From positions 1-61,152 of the forward strand of contig NZ_JOCB01000043.1 in the NCBI RefSeq assembly GCF_000718775.1: a stretch of DNA of 61,152 nucleotides, given 5' to 3'. A program made the position numbers and the translations under genes. Below are positions 10,037 to 21,825 of the stretch, piece by piece. This DNA is from Streptomyces sp. NRRL S-31 (GTDB lineage: Bacteria; Actinomycetota; Actinomycetes; Streptomycetales; Streptomycetaceae). Under the pieces are notes generated by a model. That model was not told the origin of the DNA and made no database searches. It was given only the letters and a program-made list of their open reading frames with translations. Numbering within the stretch: position 1 is the first letter of the stretch; each line of letters begins with the position of its first letter.

Positions 10037-10831
10037 GTGGCCGGACCGACGACCGCCGAGCGCGGGAAACGCCAGCAGGAGTCGTCCGGCCCGCCGCCCG
10101 CGCGCGGGTTCGCGGGGCTGCGCCCGCGCGCGCTCGTCACCCTGGCCCTCGCCGTCACGCTCCTGGGCGGCGGCGGGACTTGGCTGTTCTACGGCTCGCA
10201 GTGGCTGCGCGTGAGGCAGGTCTCGGTGTCCGGCACCCTGGTGCTGACCCCCGCCGAGGTCCGCGAGGCGGCGGCCGTGCCCGTCGGGGAGCCGATGGCC
10301 TCCGTCGACACGGAGGCCATCTCGGCCCGGCTGCGCCGGAGGCTGCCCCGGATCGACACCGTGGACGTCACTCGTTCCTGGCCGCGCGGAATCGATCTGA
10401 AGGTGATCGAGCGCACTCCGGTGCTGCTGGTCCGCGAGGGCGGGAAATTCGTCGAAGTCGATGACGACGGTGTCCGGTTCGCCACGGTCGCGCGGGCGCC
10501 GAAGGGCGTTCCGGCCCTGGAGCTGACCGTCTCCCGGCGGGGCCCGGGCGCCGCGAGCCTCAGGCGCTTCGGCACCGACCGGCTCGTGCGCGCGGCCGTC
10601 CGGGTCGCCGGCGACCTGCCCGCCCCGGTGGCCCGGACCGCCCGGACCGTCCAAGTCCGCTCCTACGACGCCATCTCGGTCGTGCTGGGCGACGGCCGCG
10701 TGGTGGCGTGGGGCAGCGGGGAGCAGGGCCGCGCCAAGGCGCGGGCCCTCACCGCTCTCATGAAAGCAGCCCCCGGCGCGCGCCACTTCGACGTCAGCGT
10801 GCCCACGGCCCCTGCGTCATCGGTGAGTTGA
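10037..10831 (+). CDS. ftsQ: Cell division protein FtsQ/DivIB
   Basis: FtsQ is a bitopic divisome protein. Here a short Arg/Pro-rich cytoplasmic tail is followed by one membrane segment near residues 36-55, a POTRA domain starting at about residue 57 (LRVRQVSVSG) and a beta domain. GTG 10037 is preferred because AAAGGG lies about nine bases upstream and the resulting 264 residues is the length I remember for Streptomyces FtsQ. A GTG at 10031 is too close to that site. It follows murG by 26 bases and is separated from ftsZ by a 278-base regulatory gap. Confidence 0.93.
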   Translation: MAGPTTAERGKRQQESSGPPPARGFAGLRPRALVTLALAVTLLGGGGTWLFYGSQWLRVRQVSVSGTLVLTPAEVREAAAVPVGEPMASVDTEAISARLRRRLPRIDTVDVTRSWPRGIDLKVIERTPVLLVREGGKFVEVDDDGVRFATVARAPKGVPALELTVSRRGPGAASLRRFGTDRLVRAAVRVAGDLPAPVARTARTVQVRSYDAISVVLGDGRVVAWGSGEQGRAKARALTALMKAAPGARHFDVSVPTAPASSVS

Positions 10832-10921
10832 CGCACATCAGCGCAGGCCAGCACCCTGGTTGGGCACTGCTACGGCTGATCACATAGGGTGAAAAGAAAA
10901 ACGGGAGGTTCGGCGTGTTCG

Positions 10922-10951
10922 TTGAACGGGCGCCACTTGTCGACTTAGTGT
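10922..10951 (+). promoter_or_regulatory. Candidate ftsZ promoter
   Basis: TTGAAC at 10922-10927 and TAGTGT at 10946-10951 are separated by 18 bases, a good match to a housekeeping sigma-factor promoter, in the 278-base gap before ftsZ. Streptomyces ftsZ is known to have several promoters, including a sporulation-induced one. Which one this corresponds to cannot be told from sequence. Confidence 0.55.
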
Positions 10952-10980
10952 CCTGTTCAGAAGACTCAAGGAACGGACAC
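10948..10980. promoter_or_regulatory. Paired GACAC boxes, candidate WhiA sites
   Basis: GTGTC (10948-10952) and GACAC (10976-10980) face each other, 23 bases apart, one overlapping the candidate -10 element. GACAC is the core motif reported for the developmental regulator WhiA, and ftsZ is a known WhiA target in Streptomyces. Five-base motifs occur often by chance, so this is suggestive only. Confidence 0.4.
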
Positions 10981-10986
10981 ACTGGT

Positions 10987-11011
10987 AACCCTAAACTTCA
11001 GGGTTAGGGTT
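10987..11011 (+). promoter_or_regulatory. Leader inverted repeat with two alternative 3' arms
   Basis: AACCCTAA at 10987-10994 can pair perfectly with TTAGGGTT at 11004-11011, or its first six bases can pair with AGGGTT at 11000-11005. The element lies downstream of the candidate promoter and about 100 bases before the ftsZ start, so it would be in the transcribed leader. A switch or a protein-binding site is possible; function is unknown. Confidence 0.45.
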
Positions 11012-11109
11012 CGGGTCGGCGCTACGGACCGTCCCATTCGGCATCCGCCGTCCCGGCGCGGGGCACCGCACGGCGACGGCAACGTAATTCGAGGCGAGAG
11101 GCCTTCGAC

Positions 11110-12318
11110 GTGGCAGCACCGCAGAACTACCTCGCAGTCATCAAGGTCATCGGTGTCGGCGGCGGTGGTGTCAATGCCATCAACCGGATGATCGAGGTCG
11201 GCCTCAAGGGCGTCGAGTTCATCGCCATCAACACCGACGCGCAGGCGCTGTTGATGAGCGACGCCGACGTCAAGCTCGACGTCGGCCGTGAACTCACCCG
11301 CGGACTCGGCGCCGGAGCCAACCCGGCCGTCGGCCGCAAGGCCGCCGAGGACCACCGCGAGGAGATCGAGGAGGTCCTCAAGGGGGCCGACATGGTCTTC
11401 GTGACGGCCGGTGAAGGCGGCGGCACCGGCACCGGCGGGGCGCCCGTCGTGGCCAACATCGCACGCTCGCTCGGCGCCCTCACCATCGGCGTGGTCACGC
11501 GCCCGTTCACTTTCGAGGGACGGCGCCGCGCGAACCAGGCCGAGGACGGCATCGCCGAACTGCGCGAAGAGGTCGACACCCTCATCGTCATCCCGAACGA
11601 CCGGCTGCTGTCCATCTCGGACCGCCAGGTATCGGTCCTGGACGCCTTCAAGTCCGCCGACCAGGTCCTGCTCTCCGGTGTCCAGGGCATCACCGACCTC
11701 ATCACCACCCCCGGCCTGATCAACCTGGACTTCGCCGACGTCAAGTCGGTCATGTCCGAAGCGGGTTCGGCCCTCATGGGCATCGGCTCGGCCCGCGGCG
11801 ACGACCGCGCGGTGGCCGCGGCCGAGATGGCGATCTCCTCGCCGCTGCTGGAGGCGTCCATCGACGGCGCCCGGGGCGTGCTGCTCTCCATCTCCGGCGG
11901 CAGCGACCTCGGCCTGTTCGAGATCAACGAGGCCGCCCAGCTGGTGAGCGAGGCCGCGCACCCCGAGGCCAACATCATCTTCGGCGCGGTCATCGACGAC
12001 GCCCTCGGCGACGAGGTGCGGGTCACCGTGATCGCGGCCGGATTCGACGGCGGCCAGCCGCCGGCCCGCCGGGACAACGTCCTCGGCTCGGCCTCCGGTT
12101 CGGCCCCCGCGCGCCGCGAGGAGCCCGCCCCGGCCCGGCCGAGCGAGCCCAGCCGTCCGTCCTTCGGCGCGCTGGGCAGCGTCAAGCCGAAGGAGGAGCC
12201 GGAGCCGGCGCCCGAGCCGGTGCCCGACATCCCGGTCGCGCCGCCGGTGACACCGGCGCCGCGGACCTACTCGGACAGCGCGGCCGAGGAACTGGACGTG
12301 CCGGACTTCCTCAAGTGA
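11110..12318 (+). CDS. ftsZ: Cell division GTPase FtsZ
   Basis: FtsZ polymerises into the Z-ring that organises septation. The tubulin signature [10 protein letters not shown] is at residues 101-110, the T7 synergy loop region [11 protein letters not shown] is present, and the variable Pro/Glu-rich linker ends in the conserved tail ELDVPDFLK that binds partners such as SepF. The 402-residue length is normal. GTG 11110 is preceded by GAGAGG. The 3' end overlaps ylmD as GTGA. Expression is probably controlled by the upstream gap that carries the candidate promoter, GACAC boxes and leader repeat. Confidence 0.98.
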   Translation: MAAPQNYLAVIKVIGVGGGGVNAINRMIEVGLKGVEFIAINTDAQALLMSDADVKLDVGRELTRGLGAGANPAVGRKAAEDHREEIEEVLKGADMVFVTAGEGGGTGTGGAPVVANIARSLGALTIGVVTRPFTFEGRRRANQAEDGIAELREEVDTLIVIPNDRLLSISDRQVSVLDAFKSADQVLLSGVQGITDLITTPGLINLDFADVKSVMSEAGSALMGIGSARGDDRAVAAAEMAISSPLLEASIDGARGVLLSISGGSDLGLFEINEAAQLVSEAAHPEANIIFGAVIDDALGDEVRVTVIAAGFDGGQPPARRDNVLGSASGSAPARREEPAPARPSEPSRPSFGALGSVKPKEEPEPAPEPVPDIPVAPPVTPAPRTYSDSAAEELDVPDFLK

Positions 12319-13043
12319 TAGGACAGCGCGAGAGCGTGCGCGGCGCGCACTTCGCCTTCACCGACCGGTGGGGCGGGGTGAGCGCCGCTCCGTATGAGGA
12401 GCTGAACCTCGGCGGCGCGGTCGGCGACGCGCCCGAGGCGGTGCGCGGCAACCGGGAGGCGGCGGCCCGGGCGCTCGGGCTGGACCCGGGGCTGGTCGTC
12501 TGGATGAACCAGGTGCACGGCGCCGACGTCGCCGTGGTGGACGCACCGTGGGGCGAGCGTCCGGTGCCGGAGGTCGACGCGCTCGTCACCGCCCGGCGCG
12601 GTCTCGCCCTGGCCGTCCTGACCGCCGACTGCGTGCCGGTGCTGCTGGCCGACCCCGTCGCCGGGGTCGCCGCCGCGGCCCACGCCGGCCGGCCCGGCAT
12701 GGTCAAGGGGATCGTCCCCGCCACCGTACGGGCCATGGTCGAACTCGGCGCCGAGCCCGAGCGGATCGTCGCCCGCACCGGACCGGCCGTGTGCGGCCGG
12801 TGCTACGAGGTGCCGGAGACGATGCGCGCCGAGGTGGCCGCCGTCGAGCCGGCGGCGCACGCCGAGACGAGCTGGGGCACACCGGCGGTCGACGTGAGCG
12901 CCGGCGTGCACGCGCAGCTCGACCGGCTCGGGGTGTGCGACCGGGCGCAGTCGCCGGTGTGCACGCTGGAATCGGGCGACCACTTCTCGTACCGCCGCGA
13001 CCGCTCCACCGGGCGGCTCGCGGGCTATGTCTGGCTGGACTGA
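12315..13043 (+). CDS. ylmD: YlmD/YfiH (PgeF) family copper/zinc-site protein
   Basis: This is the DUF152 laccase-domain family, whose members act as purine nucleoside hydrolases/phosphorylases or peptidoglycan-editing factors. The three expected metal ligands are visible: His in NQVHG, Cys in TADCVP and His in AAHAG. The usual HAGWRG motif reads HAGRPG here, with the metal-binding His kept. The 242-residue protein starts at GTG 12315, overlapping the ftsZ stop as GTGA. Location next to ftsZ and ylmE is standard in Actinobacteria and Firmicutes. The exact substrate is not deducible. Confidence 0.88.
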   Translation: MIGQRESVRGAHFAFTDRWGGVSAAPYEELNLGGAVGDAPEAVRGNREAAARALGLDPGLVVWMNQVHGADVAVVDAPWGERPVPEVDALVTARRGLALAVLTADCVPVLLADPVAGVAAAAHAGRPGMVKGIVPATVRAMVELGAEPERIVARTGPAVCGRCYEVPETMRAEVAAVEPAAHAETSWGTPAVDVSAGVHAQLDRLGVCDRAQSPVCTLESGDHFSYRRDRSTGRLAGYVWLD

Positions 13044-13049
13044 TGGGGC

Positions 13050-13769
13050 ATGACGGACCGTAAGACCGAACTCGCCGCGAACCTGGCGAAGGTGGAAGAG
13101 CGCATCACCGCCGCGTGCGGGGCGGCCGGGCGCCGGCGCGAGGAGGTGACCCTGATCGTGGTCACCAAGACCTACCCGGCGAGCGATGTCCGCGCCCTGT
13201 CCGAACTCGGTGTGCGTCACGTCGCCGAGAACCGCGACCAGGACGCGGCCCCGAAGGCCGCCGCCTGTGCGGATCTGCCGCTGAAGTGGCACTTCGTTGG
13301 CCAGTTGCAGACCAACAAGGTGCGTTCCGTGGTCGGTTATGCCGATGTCGTGCAGTCCGTCGACCGTTCCCGACTCGTGACCGCGCTGTCGAAGGAGGCG
13401 GTGCGGGCGGAGCGCGAGATCGGCTGCCTCGTCCAGGTCGCGCTGGACGCGGGGGCGGGCGGCCGGGGCGAGCGCGGGGGCGTGGCCCCGGACGGAATCG
13501 AAGAGTTGGCCGACCTGGTCGCCGGGGCGCCCGGACTGCGGCTCGACGGGCTGATGACCGTCGCACCGCTCACCGGGGAGTACGCGGGACGCGAACAGGC
13601 GGCGTTCGAGCGGCTCATGGATTTGTCGACCGACCTGCGCCGGGCCCATCCGGCTGCGACCATGGTGTCGGCAGGGATGAGCGCGGACCTCGAACAGGCC
13701 GTGGCCGCCGGGGCGACACATGTGCGCATTGGCACCGCGGTACTCGGAGTCCGCCCCAGGCTCGGGTAA
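13050..13769 (+). CDS. ylmE: YggS/YlmE family PLP-binding protein
   Basis: This alanine-racemase-fold protein binds pyridoxal phosphate and takes part in PLP homeostasis. The PLP lysine lies in VVTKTYP near residue 36, the [10 protein letters not shown] segment is typical, and the C-terminal [19 protein letters not shown] phosphate-binding segment is present. The 239-residue length is normal. It starts six bases after ylmD. Its dcw location is widely conserved. Deletion in other bacteria gives vitamin B6 and amino-acid imbalance phenotypes (family knowledge). Confidence 0.93.
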   Translation: MTDRKTELAANLAKVEERITAACGAAGRRREEVTLIVVTKTYPASDVRALSELGVRHVAENRDQDAAPKAAACADLPLKWHFVGQLQTNKVRSVVGYADVVQSVDRSRLVTALSKEAVRAEREIGCLVQVALDAGAGGRGERGGVAPDGIEELADLVAGAPGLRLDGLMTVAPLTGEYAGREQAAFERLMDLSTDLRRAHPAATMVSAGMSADLEQAVAAGATHVRIGTAVLGVRPRLG

Positions 13770-13896
13770 CGTCGCCAGGAAGTCGGACCACAGCAGAAAA
13801 TATGGTCAGTGCCGTGAAACAGGGCACAACGACCACGTGGATCGCGGGCACTGGGCAGTCGTCAGCCGATCCACCACAGAGCGGAGGACTCAGAGC

Positions 13897-14538
13897 ATGG
13901 CCGGCGCGATGCGCAAGATGGCGGTCTACCTCGGCCTCGTGGAGGACGATGGGTACGACGGCCGCGGATTCGATCCCGATGACGACTTCGAGCCCGAGTT
14001 GGACCCGGAGCCCGAGCGGGACCACCGACGGCACGAGCCGTCCCACCAGTCGCACGGTGCACATCAGTCCCAAAGGGACGAAGAGGTACGCATCGTGCAA
14101 CCGCCCGCGCCGCGCGAACCGGTGTCCCGTTCGGCTTCGCTCGCCGCGGAATCCGGACGTCCGGCGCGGATCGCGCCCGTGGCATCCATCACACAAGAAC
14201 GCCAGTCCCTGGAGAAGAACGCGCCGGTGATCATGCCCAAGGTCGTGTCGGAACGAGAGCCTTACCGGATCACCACGCTTCACCCGCGGACCTACAACGA
14301 GGCCCGTACCATCGGGGAACACTTCCGTGAGGGCACCCCGGTGATCATGAATCTGACTGAGATGGATGACACAGACGCCAAGCGACTTGTCGACTTTGCG
14401 GCAGGTTTGGTGTTTGGTCTTCACGGCAGTATCGAGAGGGTGACGCAGAAGGTGTTCCTGTTGTCTCCTGCTAACGTCGATGTCACGGCGGAGGACAAGG
14501 CCCGCATCGCAGAGGGCGGGTTCTTCAACCAGAGCTGA
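13897..14538 (+). CDS. sepF: SepF, FtsZ-membrane linker
   Basis: SepF anchors FtsZ polymers to the membrane in Actinobacteria, which lack FtsA. The N-terminal amphipathic segment [13 protein letters not shown] is followed by an acidic, disordered linker to about residue 115 and then the C-terminal SepF fold ([39 protein letters not shown]). ATG 13897 follows GGAGG at a suitable distance and yields 213 residues, as I recall for Streptomyces SepF. The 127 bases between ylmE and sepF may hold a promoter, but I could not pick out clear hexamers. Confidence 0.95.
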   Translation: MAGAMRKMAVYLGLVEDDGYDGRGFDPDDDFEPELDPEPERDHRRHEPSHQSHGAHQSQRDEEVRIVQPPAPREPVSRSASLAAESGRPARIAPVASITQERQSLEKNAPVIMPKVVSEREPYRITTLHPRTYNEARTIGEHFREGTPVIMNLTEMDDTDAKRLVDFAAGLVFGLHGSIERVTQKVFLLSPANVDVTAEDKARIAEGGFFNQS

Positions 14539-14599
14539 GACGCAGGACCGGATCGAAGCACGGAAGAGCACGGGAACAGGGGAGAGGGAACCACAGGCC

Positions 14600-14890
14600 A
14601 TGAGCGTGTTCGCGCAGGTGATCTACATCGCGCTGATGGTGTTCCTCGTCGTGCTCATCTTCCGGCTGGTCATGGACTACGTCTTCCAGTTCGCCCGCTC
14701 GTGGCAACCCGGCAAGGCGATGGTGGTCGTACTGGAGGCCACCTACACTGTCACCGATCCACCGCTGAAGCTTCTGCGGCGGTTCATCCCGCCGCTGCGT
14801 CTCGGGGGCGTGGCGCTCGACCTGTCCTTCTTCGTACTGATGATCATCGTCTACATTCTCATCTCCATCGTGCAGCACTTCGTGAGATGA
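14600..14890 (+). CDS. sepG: SepG/YlmG, YGGT-family membrane protein
   Basis: This 96-residue integral membrane protein has two hydrophobic segments (about residues 5-27 and 72-93) flanking a loop that contains PGKAMVVVLEATYTVTDPP. In Streptomyces the protein is reported to help place SsgB and hence FtsZ, and to affect nucleoid shape. ATG 14600 follows a purine-rich GGGAGAGGGAA stretch. It lies between sepF and divIVA, the conserved order. The family is certain; the SepG role is by synteny. Confidence 0.92.
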   Translation: MSVFAQVIYIALMVFLVVLIFRLVMDYVFQFARSWQPGKAMVVVLEATYTVTDPPLKLLRRFIPPLRLGGVALDLSFFVLMIIVYILISIVQHFVR

Positions 14891-14944
14891 GGGTGAGGAC
14901 GATCCGGTCTTGCCGACTGCCGATGACTACGTTGAGGTGAAGAG

Positions 14945-16159
14945 ATGCCGTTGACCCCCGAGGACGTGCGGAACAAGCAGTTCACGACCGTCCGCCTCCG
15001 AGAAGGCTATGACGAGGACGAGGTCGATGCCTTCCTCGACGAGGTCGAAGCCGAACTGACCCGTCTGCTCCGGGAGAACGAGGACCTGCGCGCCAAGCTG
15101 GCCGCCGCGACGCGAGCCGCCGCGCAGAACCAGCAGAACGCGCGCAAGCCTCCGGAGCAGGAGCAGCAGCAAGGCATGCAGCAGCAGGGCATGCAGCAGC
15201 AGGGCATGCAGCAACAGCAGGCCATGCAGCAGCAGGGCATGCAACAGCAGCAGGGCATGCAGCAGCAGGGCATGCGAGGTCCCGGCGCGCCGGTGCCCGC
15301 CGGGATATCGGGCCCGCCGCAGCAGCAGATGGGTGGCCCCATGGGTGGTCCGCCCCAGCTGCCGAGCGGTGCCCCGCAGCTGCCCGCCGGCCCCGGCGGT
15401 CAGGGCGGCCCGCAGGGTCCCGGCCCGATGGGCCAGGGTCCGATGGGTCAGGGCCCGATGGGCGGTCAGCCGCCCATGCAGCAGCAGATGGGCGGCCCGA
15501 TGGGCGGTCCCATGGGTGGCCCCATGGGCGGTCCGATGGGCGGCCCCGGTCAGGGCCCCGGCGGCGACAGTGCCGCCCGTGTCCTCTCGCTGGCCCAGCA
15601 GACCGCCGACCAGGCGATCGCCGAGGCCCGCTCCGAGGCCAACAAGATCGTCGGCGAGGCCCGCAGCCGCGCCGAGGGTCTGGAGCGTGACGCCCGGGCC
15701 AAGGCCGACGCCCTGGAGCGGGACGCGCAGGAGAAGCACCGCGTCGCCATGGGCTCCCTGGAGTCCGCCCGCGCCACGCTGGAGCGCAAGGTCGAGGACC
15801 TGCGCGGCTTCGAACGCGAGTACCGCACGCGCCTGAAGTCGTACCTGGAGTCGCAGCTGCGTCAGCTGGAGACCCAGGCCGACGACTCCCTGGCGCCGCC
15901 GCGCACCCCGGCCACCGCCTCGCTGCCGCCGTCCCCGGCGCCCTCCATGGCTCCGGCAGGCGCCGGCGCCCCGTCCTACGGCGGCAACCAGTCGATGGGC
16001 GGCTCGCCCGCTCCGTCCGCCCCGTCGTACGGCGGTCAGCAGCAGATGACCCCGGCCATGACCCAGCCCATGGCGCCGGTCCGGCCGCAGGGTCCGTCCC
16101 CGATGGGTCAGGCCCCCTCGCCGATGCGCGGGTTCCTGATCGACGAGGACGACAACTGA
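14945..16159 (+). CDS. divIVA: DivIVA polar growth determinant
   Basis: DivIVA marks hyphal tips and recruits the polar wall-synthesis machinery; it is essential in Streptomyces. The N-terminal DivIVA domain ([19 protein letters not shown], membrane-binding) leads into a first coiled coil (residues 22-60). A low-complexity Gln/Met and Pro/Met/Gly region follows (about 70-205), then a second long coiled coil (about 210-320) and a Pro/Ser/Ala-rich tail ending [14 protein letters not shown] precedes ATG 14945. The 404-residue length is typical of Streptomyces. A strong terminator follows. Confidence 0.97.
   Translation: MPLTPEDVRNKQFTTVRLREGYDEDEVDAFLDEVEAELTRLLRENEDLRAKLAAATRAAAQNQQNARKPPEQEQQQGMQQQGMQQQGMQQQQAMQQQGMQQQQGMQQQGMRGPGAPVPAGISGPPQQQMGGPMGGPPQLPSGAPQLPAGPGGQGGPQGPGPMGQGPMGQGPMGGQPPMQQQMGGPMGGPMGGPMGGPMGGPGQGPGGDSAARVLSLAQQTADQAIAEARSEANKIVGEARSRAEGLERDARAKADALERDAQEKHRVAMGSLESARATLERKVEDLRGFEREYRTRLKSYLESQLRQLETQADDSLAPPRTPATASLPPSPAPSMAPAGAGAPSYGGNQSMGGSPAPSAPSYGGQQQMTPAMTQPMAPVRPQGPSPMGQAPSPMRGFLIDEDDN
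15166..15540 (+). repeat. In-gene low-complexity repeats of divIVA
   Basis: Bases 15166-15273 encode iterations of the QQQGM/QQGM unit from near-identical 12- to 15-base DNA copies built on cagcagcagggcatg. Bases 15330-15540 encode PMGG, PMGQG and QMGG units. Both tracts keep frame. They separate the two coiled coils, and copy number is likely to vary between strains by slippage. Confidence 0.85.
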
Positions 16160-16205
16160 CGGTCCACCCGGACCGGTACGACAACGGCGTCGGCAACGTC
16201 TGATA

Positions 16206-16247
16206 GGGCGGGCCCCCTGGACTTCGGTCCCGGGGGCCCGCCCTTTT
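16206..16247 (+). terminator. Intrinsic terminator after divIVA
   Basis: A perfect 12-bp stem, GGGCGGGCCCCC (16206-16217) with GGGGGCCCGCCC (16232-16243), encloses a 14-base loop and is followed by TTTT. This closes the dcw cluster 47 bases after the divIVA stop. Confidence 0.9.
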
Positions 16248-16322
16248 CCATGGGGCGCGCAGCCGCGACTCCCCTGTTCCGGCCCGCCCCGGCGCACCCG
16301 GCTGTTCCTCCGTGACGCCGAA

Positions 16323-16350
16323 GGCCCGGCCCCCGCCAGGGGACCGGGCC
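16323..16350 (-). terminator. Probable terminator after ileS
   Basis: GGCCCGGCCCC (16323-16333) pairs with GGGGACCGGGCC (16339-16350) with a one-base bulge, 17 bases past the ileS stop on the minus strand. There is no clear T run, which is common for Streptomyces terminators. Confidence 0.6.
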
Positions 16351-16367
16351 TCATCGCTGTCCGGCGG

Positions 16368-19511
<3,144 letters not shown>

Positions 19512-19521
19512 CTGCGAGCAT

Positions 19522-19822
19522 CCTCCAACGGACTTGCTGCCTTCCGTCGGAGGGACGAGAGCCTTCGATCCTGTCTACGCCGTGTGCGGCGCGCTCCCGC
19601 GGTACCACCCTCCTTGGCCCTCCGCCGCGCCTTCCACGCCGGTGAGCCCCCTCATTGGGGTCGCGAAACCGGTTCTACTCGCCGCGCCGGCCTCTGGCCC
19701 GCGGCTTTCTTCCGGCGGCTCCGGGGTGATCTTCACGTCGCGCTCGCCCCCGGGCTCACACCGTCCCCGGGTCGCTCTGGGCTGCCTACGCCGCTACTCG
19801 TCCCCATCCACGCTTCTCGCTC
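19522..19822 (-). promoter_or_regulatory. T-box leader of ileS (Ile specifier, translational type)
   Basis: On the minus strand, the exact T-box core AGGGTGGTACCGCG lies at 19598-19611. Further 5', a stem I region contains the context GTGAAGATCACC, whose ATC codon (19728-19730) is a plausible isoleucine specifier. Near the gene, CCTCC (19549-19553) and an adjacent CGG can pair with CCG and the ribosome-binding GGAGG (19522-19526). This suggests that tRNA binding exposes the ribosome site rather than preventing termination; no T-run terminator is seen. This is the actinobacterial translational T-box layout. Confidence 0.9.
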
Positions 19823-19827
19823 CGCCC

Positions 19828-19833
19828 AGTGTA
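19828..19833 (-). promoter_or_regulatory. Candidate -10 element for the ileS leader
   Basis: TACACT reads on the minus strand just upstream of the T-box stem I region. No convincing -35 hexamer is visible 16-19 bases further up. The position fits a transcript that begins around 19821. Confidence 0.4.
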
Positions 19834-20040
19834 CGGCGCCGCGCGGCGGGCGGTGGACCGGTTTTCCCCGGGGCGGGGGCGGAGGTCCCGTGACCGGGCC
19901 GCGGGGACCCGAATGGCGCGGGGGCGGGATCCGGGGCGCGCGGGCCCGGCCCGGCGGATTACCCGGCGGGGAGCTGGGCACAACGGATGCAGGCCCGTGG
20001 CTCGGGGGGTGCGGGCGGGCGAATCGGGCGGTGCGCCCCG

Positions 20041-20069
20041 TTGCCGTGGGACTCAAGTCGATTTATCGT
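20041..20069 (+). promoter_or_regulatory. Candidate promoter of the TraR/DksA-like gene
   Basis: TTGCCG (20041-20046) and TATCGT (20064-20069) are 17 bases apart, about 50 bases before the ATG at 20119. The rest of the divergent gap, 19834-20040, is GC-rich with no gene or repeat that I can support. Confidence 0.5.
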
Positions 20070-20118
20070 CCCAGCACGATTCGCGAGCAAGATCACAATA
20101 TGTGAAGGGGCCGCGGCC

Positions 20119-21069
20119 ATGGTGGCGAAGAAGACCGCCGTACGGCAGCCGGCGACCGGGAAGACCGGCGCGGGGCATGCCACCGGGAGGACGGCCCCGG
20201 ACGGGACGGCCGCCAAGACGGCGGCCGCCGGGAAGGCGACGGCGGCGGGCGAGGCGCGGGCCGCGGACGGGACGGCCGCCCCCAAGGGCGCCGCCCCGAA
20301 GGCCGCCGACGGCAGGAGGGCGGTGTCCGGGAGGAAGTCCGCCGCCCGGGGAGCCGTCGTGGAGCGGGGCGGCACGAAGAAGGGCGCCGCCCGCAAGACG
20401 GCCACGAAGAGCGTGGCCGCCCGGGAGACGGCGGGCACGGAGCACACGGCCGCCCGGGGGACGGCCGGGCGGGAGCGGGCGACCGGAAGGACGGCCACCG
20501 GAGGAACGGGCGCGGGGAGGACCGCGACCGGGAAGAGCACGGGCAGGAAAGCGGGCGCGGCGCACGCCGCGGAGCAGACGGGAGCCACGACGGTGGTTGC
20601 GAAGAAGACTCCTGGCACGGCCACGGCGGAACAGGGCGCCGTTCCCAAGGCGCGGGCGGGCGCGGCGGAGCCCGGCGAACTGGCGGTGCGCCCCGGTGAG
20701 GACCCGTGGACCCCGGAAGAGGCCGAGGAGGCCCGCGCGGAGCTCCAGTCCGAGCTGGAGCGGCTGCGGAAGGAGATCAGCGACTCCGAGGCGGCCCTGG
20801 TCGGCCTGATGCGGGACTCCGGGGACGGCGCCGGCGACGACCAGGCCGACACCGGCACCAAGAACATCACCCGCGAGCACGAGCTGGCGCTGGCCGCCAA
20901 CGCGCGCGAGATGCTCACCCAGACGGAGCGAGCGCTGGAACGGCTGGACGCGGGCACCTACGGCCTCTGCGAGAACTGCGGCAACCCGATCGGCAAGGCC
21001 CGGATGCAGGCGTTCCCGAGGGCCACGCTCTGCGTGGAGTGCAAACAGAAGCAGGAACGCCGCTCCTGA
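20119..21069 (+). CDS. TraR/DksA-family zinc-finger protein with Lys/Ala/Thr-rich N-terminal tail
   Basis: The C-terminal part (about residues 200-316) is a TraR/DksA-type helical hairpin followed by a zinc finger, CENC-x17-CVEC, near residues 284-309. Such proteins bind RNA polymerase or act as small regulators; the exact role here is unknown. Residues 1-190 are low complexity, rich in Ala, Lys, Thr, Gly and Arg and reminiscent of histone H1 tails. ATG 20119 follows AAGGGG. An in-frame GTG at 20593 begins VVAKKT, closely echoing the N-terminal MVAKKT, and has GGAG upstream, so a 158-residue form from an internal start is possible. It lies between ileS and lspA. Confidence 0.85.
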   Translation: MVAKKTAVRQPATGKTGAGHATGRTAPDGTAAKTAAAGKATAAGEARAADGTAAPKGAAPKAADGRRAVSGRKSAARGAVVERGGTKKGAARKTATKSVAARETAGTEHTAARGTAGRERATGRTATGGTGAGRTATGKSTGRKAGAAHAAEQTGATTVVAKKTPGTATAEQGAVPKARAGAAEPGELAVRPGEDPWTPEEAEEARAELQSELERLRKEISDSEAALVGLMRDSGDGAGDDQADTGTKNITREHELALAANAREMLTQTERALERLDAGTYGLCENCGNPIGKARMQAFPRATLCVECKQKQERRS

Positions 21070-21128
21070 AGCCGAGGGGCCGTGCCGTAGTCTCGTCCCC
21101 AGTCAGGCACCTAGGTTGAGGGACTCAC

Positions 21129-21764
21129 GTGGCAGAGGCGGAGCGCATCATCGGTACGCCGGACACCCCGGGCGACGAGCACGAGCAGACGGCGGCGGCC
21201 GGAGCCCCCGACGGGTCCGGGGCGGCCGACGGGTCCGGCGCGGACGGGCGGCGGGCCCCGGAGCCGCGGCGGGCCGGCCGCGGGCGCCGGATCGCCGTGC
21301 TGTTCGCGGTGGCCGCGTTCGCGTACGCCCTCGACCTGATCAGCAAGATGCTCGTCGTCTCCCGGCTGGAGGGGCACGCCCCCATCCGGGTCGTCGGCGA
21401 CCTGCTGGAGCTGCACGCCATCCGGAACCCGGGCGCCGCCTTCGGCTTCGGCGCGGCCTTCACGATCATCTTCACGCTGATCGCCGCGGCCGTGATCGTG
21501 GTGATCATCCGGCTGGCCCGCAAGCTGTACAGCTTTCCTTGGGCGGTCGCGCTCGGCCTGCTGCTCGGCGGCGCGCTCGGCAACCTCACCGACCGGATCT
21601 TCCGCGCGCCGGGCGTCTTCGAGGGCGAGGTGGTCGACTTCATCGCGCCCAAGGGCTTCGCGGTGTTCAACCTGGCCGACTCGGCGATCGTCTGCGGCGG
21701 CATCCTGATCGTGCTGCTGTCCTTCCGCGGCCTGGACCCGGACGGCTCGGTCCACAAGGACTGA
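21129..21764 (+). CDS. lspA: Lipoprotein signal peptidase II
   Basis: LspA cleaves signal peptides from prolipoproteins after lipid attachment. The catalytic aspartates are D155 in GNLTDRIFR and D184 in NLADSAI, and the conserved RNPGAAFG motif is present. Four membrane segments begin near residue 57. The first 55 residues are Gly/Ala/Asp-rich, probably a disordered cytoplasmic extension. GTG 21129 is the start; TAGTCT about 35 bases upstream could be a -10 element. rluD follows after 61 bases. Confidence 0.95.
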   Translation: MAEAERIIGTPDTPGDEHEQTAAAGAPDGSGAADGSGADGRRAPEPRRAGRGRRIAVLFAVAAFAYALDLISKMLVVSRLEGHAPIRVVGDLLELHAIRNPGAAFGFGAAFTIIFTLIAAAVIVVIIRLARKLYSFPWAVALGLLLGGALGNLTDRIFRAPGVFEGEVVDFIAPKGFAVFNLADSAIVCGGILIVLLSFRGLDPDGSVHKD

Positions 21765-21825
21765 TCCCCGGGCCTTGTCCACAGGCTCGTTCGGTGGCCC
21801 GCGGCCCGTCCGGCATACTCGACGG

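Noticed and set aside
11000..11011. Telomere-like AGGGTTAGGGTT string
   Set aside because: Streptomyces ends use long palindromic telomeres with terminal proteins; this short string is part of a leader inverted repeat in the chromosome core.
12657..12700. Altered HAGWRG motif in YlmD as a sign of lost activity
   Set aside because: All three metal ligands are kept, and I recall similar changes in other actinobacterial members.
15166..15540. Regular short repeats that could suggest a CRISPR array
   Set aside because: Units are 12-15 bases without spacers, keep the divIVA frame and encode Q/M and P/M/G tracts.
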